Origin: Pseudomonas brassicacearum
GTDB taxonomy: Bacteria; Pseudomonadota; Gammaproteobacteria; Pseudomonadales; Pseudomonadaceae
Assembly: GCF_009601685.2 (NCBI RefSeq)
Contig: NZ_CP045701.2
Span: 3,906,001 to 3,970,000, forward strand
Length of the DNA: 64,000 nt
Direction: 5' to 3'
The notes beneath the pieces were generated by a model that did no database searches, was not told where the DNA came from, and saw only the letters and a list, made by a program, of their open reading frames with translations. The position numbers were made by a program, and so were the translations under genes. Each line of letters starts with the position of its first letter. Position 1 is the first letter of the stretch. This document shows, piece by piece, positions 59,057 to 64,000 of this stretch.

Positions 59057-59237
59057 TGTAGGAGCTGCCGAAGGCTGCGATCTTTTGATCTTGATCTTGA
59101 TCTTGATCTTGATCGTTCGCTTGCGACTCAATTGTCTGGGACAAGATCGCAGCCTCGTTGCACTCGTCAGCTCCTACATTGGCTCCTATATCAGCTCCTA
59201 CATCAGTTCTTACATCAGTTCTTACATCAGCTCCTAC
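59057..59237. repeat. REPIN plus 12-bp tandem array
   Basis: REPIN at 59057-59178 with about five GATCTT hexamers; one arm is altered (tgccgaaggctgcgatc). From 59168 a 12-bp period array follows: cagctcctacat and variants, six units to 59237. It separates DUF1345 from the convergent sensor kinase. Confidence 0.9.
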
Positions 59238-59267
59238 GGATGTGGCGGGCGATATATCGAGCCTGCA

Positions 59268-60569
59268 TCAGGACGGTGTTGGCAGCCACAGCCTGAAGCG
59301 CGCTCCGCCCAGTGGCGAGGCTTCGACGGTCAGTGTGCCGCCCTGGGCTTCCAGGGCCCGGCGGCTGATGGCCAGGCCGAGGCCGAAGCCGCCGGTGGCG
59401 CGGTCGCGGCTGCGGTCCAGGCGGTAGAACGGCTCGAACACACGCTCGCGTTCACTGTCGGGAATACCGATGCCATCGTCGTCGACCCAGATCTCACAGC
59501 CTTGATCACTGACCAGCACACCCACCTGGATCCGCTTTTCGCAATAACGCATGGCATTGCGCAGCAGGTTCTGCAAGGCCCGGGCGGTCAGGCGCGGGTC
59601 CAGTACGAAGCGTTCCAGCGCCCCATGCAGCAGCACGTCGATCACCACGTCCGGCGCCGCCAGGTCCTCGTCGACGCTGCCCAGGATGCTGTCGATGAAC
59701 TCGTCCAACGCCACTTCGACCCGTTCGGGCAGATGCTGCGGGTTCTGCAGACGGCTGTAGGACAGCAGTTCCAGCACCAACTCATCCAGCTCGCGAATGT
59801 GCGCCACCAACCCTTGCAGGCGCTCACGACTGGCCATCGGCAGCTCTTCGGACAGCGCCAGGGCCAAGCCGAAGTCCAGCCGCGTCAGTGGCGTGCGCAG
59901 TTCGTGGGACACGGCGTTGAGCAGGTCCCGCTGCTGGTTGAGCAAATTCTCGATGTCGCCGGCCATGGTGTCGAACACGTGGGCCAAGCTGCCGATGTTG
60001 GAGCTCGACGCGATCTGCGTGCGTTCGCTCAAGTGGCCCTTGCCGAAACGCTCGGCGGTGCGCTTGAGCCGCTCCAGGTCGCGCCAGTGCGGCCGCAACC
60101 AGAGCAACAGGCAGGCCAGCATCGTCGCGCCGATCAACACGTTGATGCTCCAGTACAGCCCACTGACCTCGGTCGGGTCCGGGGGCACGATCATCTTGAC
60201 CGCCATGCGCTCATTCAGCGGCGCGGCGGCCAGGGTTCGCCAGGCCCAGTCGCCCAGACGCACCACATTCTCGCCGCGCTTGAGACGCGCCTGTTCATCG
60301 GCGCTGAAGCCCTCGTCATCGACAGCGGCCAGTTCGATGCGCAGCGGCTCGAACTCCTTGTCCATCTGCGCCGCCAGCGCCGGCCACTGCTCGCTGGGCA
60401 CAGCGCGGAACTGCTTGACCATCAAGGTTTGCAGGCCACGGGAATAATCGAGGTTGTAGGTCAGGAAACGCTCATGGAACAGGCGGACCACCAGTTCCGG
60501 CATCAGGTAGATCGCCGCGCTGTAGGAGACGATGGTGACCAGGTACAAGCGAATCAGCAGCTTCCACAT
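59268..60569 (-). CDS. RstB-like sensor histidine kinase
   Basis: 433-aa sensor kinase. TM1 is at about 4-22, then a periplasmic domain of about 115 residues, TM2 near 140-160 (INVLIGATMLACLLLWL). HAMP follows. The phosphoacceptor histidine is in LLNAVSHELRTPLTRLDFGL. The ATPase domain has NLLRNAMRYC, VDDDGIGIPD and GGFGLGLAIS. It lies 4 nt after the response regulator. RstB resemblance is by overall layout; the signal is unknown. Confidence 0.9.
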   Translation of the reverse strand: MWKLLIRLYLVTIVSYSAAIYLMPELVVRLFHERFLTYNLDYSRGLQTLMVKQFRAVPSEQWPALAAQMDKEFEPLRIELAAVDDEGFSADEQARLKRGENVVRLGDWAWRTLAAAPLNERMAVKMIVPPDPTEVSGLYWSINVLIGATMLACLLLWLRPHWRDLERLKRTAERFGKGHLSERTQIASSSNIGSLAHVFDTMAGDIENLLNQQRDLLNAVSHELRTPLTRLDFGLALALSEELPMASRERLQGLVAHIRELDELVLELLSYSRLQNPQHLPERVEVALDEFIDSILGSVDEDLAAPDVVIDVLLHGALERFVLDPRLTARALQNLLRNAMRYCEKRIQVGVLVSDQGCEIWVDDDGIGIPDSERERVFEPFYRLDRSRDRATGGFGLGLAISRRALEAQGGTLTVEASPLGGARFRLWLPTPS

Positions 60570-60573
60570 CGGC

Positions 60574-61275
60574 TCAGCATTCCCACTCGGAACGACTGAA
60601 CAGATAGCCCTTGCCCCACACGGTCTTGATCTTGCGGGCTTCGTCGGCATTGTCGTCGAACTTGCGCCGCAACTTGGAAATCGCCACGTCCACCGAACGG
60701 TCGGTGCCGTTGAACTCGATGCCGCGCAGGCGTTGCAGGATCTGGTCGCGGCTCAGCACTTCGCCGGAATGGCGGGCCAGCACCACCAGCAAGTTGTATT
60801 CGCCGCTGGACAACTCCACCGCTTGCCCACGCCAGGTTACGGTGCGCTCGGACAGGTCGATGCACAGGTTGCCCATGACAAGGCGGTCGTTGACCGTCTG
60901 CGGCTCGGTCAGGCTGCTGCGGCGCAACAAGGTGCGCACCCGCGCCAGCAACACCCGGGGCTCGCAAGGCTTGGTGACGTAGTCGTCGGCGCCCATCTCC
61001 AGGCCCAGGACCTGGTCGTGGCTGTCGTCCCGGGCAGTGAGCATCAGGATCGGCAAAGTCGCCGAGTCGGCCCGCAGCAAGCGGCAAACCTGCAAGCCAT
61101 CCAGCCCCGGCAGCATCAGGTCGAGGATCACCAGGTCCGGCGGATCGACCCGCGCCCGTTCACGCACATGATCGCCACGGCTGAGCACGCTGACCTGATA
61201 GCCGTTGCGCTCCAGGTAACTGGCGATCAGTTCGGAGAGTGCGGTGTCGTCTTCGACGAGGAGGATGTTGGGCAT
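60574..61275 (-). CDS. RstA-like OmpR-family response regulator
   Basis: 233-aa response regulator. Receiver domain (1-120): acidic pocket EDD at 8-10, phosphoacceptor Asp in DLVILDLMLPGLDG, lysine in DYVTKPCEPRVLL. Winged helix (about 130-230): LSSGEYNLLVVLARHSGEVL then RSVDVAISKLRRKFDDNADE. Start ATG at 61275 is used; an in-frame TTG 4 codons upstream is unlikely. Operon with the kinase. It is downstream of the autotransporter, whose terminator (61400-61426) separates them. Confidence 0.92.
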   Translation of the reverse strand: MPNILLVEDDTALSELIASYLERNGYQVSVLSRGDHVRERARVDPPDLVILDLMLPGLDGLQVCRLLRADSATLPILMLTARDDSHDQVLGLEMGADDYVTKPCEPRVLLARVRTLLRRSSLTEPQTVNDRLVMGNLCIDLSERTVTWRGQAVELSSGEYNLLVVLARHSGEVLSRDQILQRLRGIEFNGTDRSVDVAISKLRRKFDDNADEARKIKTVWGKGYLFSRSEWEC

Positions 61276-61399
61276 GGGTGTATCCAAAGGTACGAGGCGC
61301 TGAGAATCTCAAGCCGCCAAGGATATACGCCCTCATCCGCCGCTGAGCAAAACCCTTACATAATTTCACACAGCGTCTACAGATATTTACCGCAAATAC

Positions 61400-61426
61400 A
61401 AAAATGCCCCGACATTGTCGGGGCAT
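61400..61426 (-). terminator. Rho-independent terminator of the autotransporter gene
   Basis: On the minus strand ATGCCCCGAC and its complement GTCGGGGCAT form a 10-bp GC-rich stem with a 3-nt loop, followed by TTTTTG. It is 28 nt after the autotransporter stop, the clearest terminator in the window. Confidence 0.85.
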
Positions 61427-61453
61427 CACTGTGCTCAAGGCAGCACTCATCAA

Positions 61454-63988
61454 TCAGAAGAAATAACTCAACCGCAAGCTACCACTCCAATCCTGACTGA
61501 CGGTTGTCCCTTTGCTGCCTCCAACCTGACCAGAGACCTGCCAGTTACGTTGGGCCGGCGTCCACTTCAGGCCCGCACCGTACTCAAGCGCTGTGCTGGC
61601 GCGGTCGTCATCGAAGCTGTCGTCGTTGATCCTGACCTCGTTGGTCTTTATGAACTCATGATTAATACCCGCCGACAAACTCGGCTCCAACAGGCCGCCA
61701 TTTTCGAGACTGATCACGCGTCCGCCCCTGAGGCCCACGTTTCCTTGCAGAGAACGCATAGTGTCGGCTTTGACTTCAAGGCCGTTGTCCAAGCGATAGC
61801 TATCGCTCTGGGTCACGCCCGTCGAGACTCGCACCTGCGGCTCGATGAAATAGTTATCTTGCAAGCGAATGTGCTTGCCCACCGCGACCGAACCGCTTGC
61901 GCCCAATGCCTTGTAATCACCCTTGGCGCGTGTACCGTCGCTCATGGTGACCCTGGCTTTATTCTTGAACTGGTTGACCTTGGCCATGACGTTGACGAAT
62001 ACACCGCTCTGGACGTCATAAGTACTGCCATAGACACCGAGGTTTACGCTGTCGACCGTTGCGCTGGATCCGTACCGCAGATCCATGTTGGTGTGGCTGG
62101 TGCCTACGAAACCACCGAGTACCCATGCGCGATTGCCGATATCCACCAATGTGTCGGCACCGCCGGTGATCCCGTTCTGGTTCTGCGAGTAGCCATCGCC
62201 ATAGGCGTTGTCGACGCTGTATTGATTACCGTAAGTACGTACCCAGACGCTGTTGCTCAACTTGGTGTCGTTATCGCTGGCCGAACGCATTGACGCCTCG
62301 GGCCGTGCGCTTAATCCCCGATCACCGATCTGATCGTTGAGCATGTTCATCTCTGCGTTCAAGACGCTACGAGCACTGCCGGCCAAAGCCAATGCGGTAT
62401 TGGTGGACGGGCTGACGGTGTCTCGGTCGGGATCGAGAAACAAACCCTCCCCGTCCTTCTTCAACCGGTAAACGAACGTACCGGCGTCGACCGTTTCTCG
62501 ACCACCCAGCGAGAAACTCGCATCGCCAGCGGCGATGTTGCCGATTTTGACGGCTTCGGCACTGGTTGGTGTGGTCCCGGTCGCGGAGACCAGCAACTGA
62601 TGTTGCCCGCTGGCAGTACCGGTGACATTCAGGAAATCCGTATCGCCGTTACCCAGGTCGGTGCCCATGACAAAGGTACCGCTACCGGACAGCTCGCCGA
62701 TGTTCAACTGTTGAAACTGCTCGTTCGTCCCCATGCGCACCACGCCGCTGCTCATCCCGAGACGCTGCACGGTACTGTCGCCAGTCATTACCCATTGCGC
62801 TGCATTATTGATGTTCAAGTTGCTGGAATTGGTGATCTGGCCGGTCAGCATTGAGCCGTTATTGAGCAATACACTGCCGTTGGTATCCGACAGCACATCG
62901 CCTGTCATTTGGCTGTTGTTGTCCAGTTTCAGGTCAAATACGTTCTCCACATTGCCATTGATCACAGAACCGTTATTCAGATTGACTGCGGCCGCTGTAC
63001 CCGCCACAGCCAGTACGTTGCCGTTCAGCGTGCTGTTGGTGTTGAGGTTAACGTTAGTGACATTCTGCAAATTGCCTTCAAGCGAGGAGGCGTTCTGCAT
63101 CAACCACGAGATCGTACTGCCCGTTTCGGCAATGACATCGCCGCGAAGCGCGCTGGCATCAACGTTGACGTTGGCAGTGGAGCGGTTGGTGGCTTGCAAT
63201 AATGTTCCGTTACCACCGTTCAGTTGGGAGCCATTAAGCACATTGATGGTTGCGACGGCGCCAGCAGCACCAAAGGAACCAACAACGATCGCCGAGCCGG
63301 TGTCCCCCGTTACGAGCGTATTGTTCAACGTCACCGTACTGGCCTTGACGCCCGTATTGTCCGCGCCGATTCGCAGGCCGTCCTGAGCACCGGAGATCGT
63401 ACTTCCGGTCGCTGAAAGCGTTGCCCCTTCCAGTTGGACGCCGTAACTGGTTGCGCCGGTGCCACGCACGGTCGAATCGTTGACCGTCAGGACGCTGAAG
63501 CCCGTGGCGTTTGCGCCGCCGACGAGGCCGGTAATGGTGCTTGCGCCAGTGACTGTGGCGCTGGAGGCGGTTGGGGTGTTGATGTTACGCCCCAACAGCA
63601 GGCCCATGCTGTTGGTACTGGTAATCGTGCTGGCCTGGATCGTGGCAGAGCTGTCACTAAGCGAAAGCGCTCCTCTCCCCACCGAGCTTTCTACAGTTGC
63701 GCCAGCCATCACGATATCGGAGCCATTGTGGGCTTCAATCCGCGCACTCTGACCACCATTGAATATGACATTGGCATTTTCCGAGCGGATCGTGAGTGCG
63801 CTCGCATTGTTTATTGTCAATGTTCCACCTTGAGACACGGCCCACGTCTCTGGTGCAGGAGGATTAGTAACGGTCTCACTTTCCCCTGGAGCAAGAATTC
63901 TGGCATGAACCGCAGGAGTGCCTAGGAACAATACGGCAAGCAGATAGCCCGTTCTCTTGCGATTTATGATCGTTGGAAATTGAGGCAT
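61454..63988 (-). CDS. Pertactin-like autotransporter (type Va secretion)
   Basis: 844-aa surface protein. Signal peptide 1-29 (LLAVLFLGTPAVHA). The passenger (about 30-530) is a beta-helix: early part rich in serine/threonine with repeated SxATxxxSTIxG-like turns, middle part with imperfect asparagine-rich repeats such as VNLNNGSVINGNVENVFDLK. The C-terminal autotransporter beta-domain (about 570-844) ends SLRLSYFF, the outer-membrane aromatic terminus. No RGD or protease motif was seen. GGAG precedes the ATG at 63988, 12 nt from the window edge; the promoter lies outside. Adhesion or biofilm roles are possible but not shown. Confidence 0.92.
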   Translation of the reverse strand: MPQFPTIINRKRTGYLLAVLFLGTPAVHARILAPGESETVTNPPAPETWAVSQGGTLTINNASALTIRSENANVIFNGGQSARIEAHNGSDIVMAGATVESSVGRGALSLSDSSATIQASTITSTNSMGLLLGRNINTPTASSATVTGASTITGLVGGANATGFSVLTVNDSTVRGTGATSYGVQLEGATLSATGSTISGAQDGLRIGADNTGVKASTVTLNNTLVTGDTGSAIVVGSFGAAGAVATINVLNGSQLNGGNGTLLQATNRSTANVNVDASALRGDVIAETGSTISWLMQNASSLEGNLQNVTNVNLNTNSTLNGNVLAVAGTAAAVNLNNGSVINGNVENVFDLKLDNNSQMTGDVLSDTNGSVLLNNGSMLTGQITNSSNLNINNAAQWVMTGDSTVQRLGMSSGVVRMGTNEQFQQLNIGELSGSGTFVMGTDLGNGDTDFLNVTGTASGQHQLLVSATGTTPTSAEAVKIGNIAAGDASFSLGGRETVDAGTFVYRLKKDGEGLFLDPDRDTVSPSTNTALALAGSARSVLNAEMNMLNDQIGDRGLSARPEASMRSASDNDTKLSNSVWVRTYGNQYSVDNAYGDGYSQNQNGITGGADTLVDIGNRAWVLGGFVGTSHTNMDLRYGSSATVDSVNLGVYGSTYDVQSGVFVNVMAKVNQFKNKARVTMSDGTRAKGDYKALGASGSVAVGKHIRLQDNYFIEPQVRVSTGVTQSDSYRLDNGLEVKADTMRSLQGNVGLRGGRVISLENGGLLEPSLSAGINHEFIKTNEVRINDDSFDDDRASTALEYGAGLKWTPAQRNWQVSGQVGGSKGTTVSQDWSGSLRLSYFF

Positions 63989-64000
63989 GGGGGACTCCGC

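Overview
The window looks like a chromosome segment of a soil or plant-associated Pseudomonas of the fluorescens group. The evidence is the GC-rich codon use, the typical Pseudomonas gene families (BkdR/bkdA1A2B-lpdV, HcnABC, OprD, DUF1652, DUF6124), and the many GTGGGAGCGAGCTTGCTCGC-type and GTAGGAGCTGTCGAGTGC-type REP sequences. Species is not determined. No tRNA, rRNA, CRISPR array or prophage was seen.

Layout. 1-12426 is a myo-inositol locus. A partial sugar-binding protein, a Gfo/Idh/MocA oxidoreductase, iolG, iolD, an iolI-like gene, iolA, iolB, iolE and an iolC kinase-aldolase fusion all lie on the minus strand. The divergent RpiR-type regulator iolR follows, and two GGAA-N6-TTCC palindromes are probably its operators. 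12463-18453 holds a glutathione transferase, the hydrogen cyanide synthase operon hcnABC (minus, with a likely ANR box and an RsmA/E-type leader motif) and a divergent OmpR-type two-component system. 18484-21629 holds DUF1652, a three-PAS LuxR-type regulator and a REP-associated tyrosine transposase (RAYT) bracketed by REP elements. 21667-30018 is a reductive pyrimidine-degradation locus: pydC-type amidohydrolase and NCS1 permease on minus, dihydropyrimidinase and the two dihydropyrimidine dehydrogenase subunits on plus, and a TetR regulator. 30019-31970 is gene-poor, with a five-unit REP array, a DUF6124 pseudogene and a structured leader candidate. 31972-39234 is a hexuronate locus: OprD porin, uronate dehydrogenase, SMP-30 lactonase, TRAP transporter and an aldose epimerase. 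39358-46294 is branched-chain amino acid breakdown (bkdR, bkdA1A2B, lpdV, ilvE). 46554-52639 is mixed: a DMT exporter with an AraC regulator, an ArsR-like regulator with a P450, FKBP, a protealysin-emfourin pair and an RcnB-like protein. 52827-54050 is a complete IS110-family element inserted inside a REP. 54243-63988 holds an AlkD-like protein, an MHYT-GGDEF-EAL protein, nicotinamidase, DUF1345, an RstAB-like two-component system and an autotransporter.

The most notable observations concern mobile and repeat DNA. The non-coding end of the IS110 element can be read as a bridge RNA. One loop carries 9 nt identical to the REP target next to the insertion, and a second loop carries 9 nt identical to the element's own end. 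The resident REP family carries two independent kinds of tandem expansion: a 6-bp GATCAA repeat in the loop (1 to 15 copies) and an 11- or 12-bp repeat at the edge. A RAYT gene sits between two copies.
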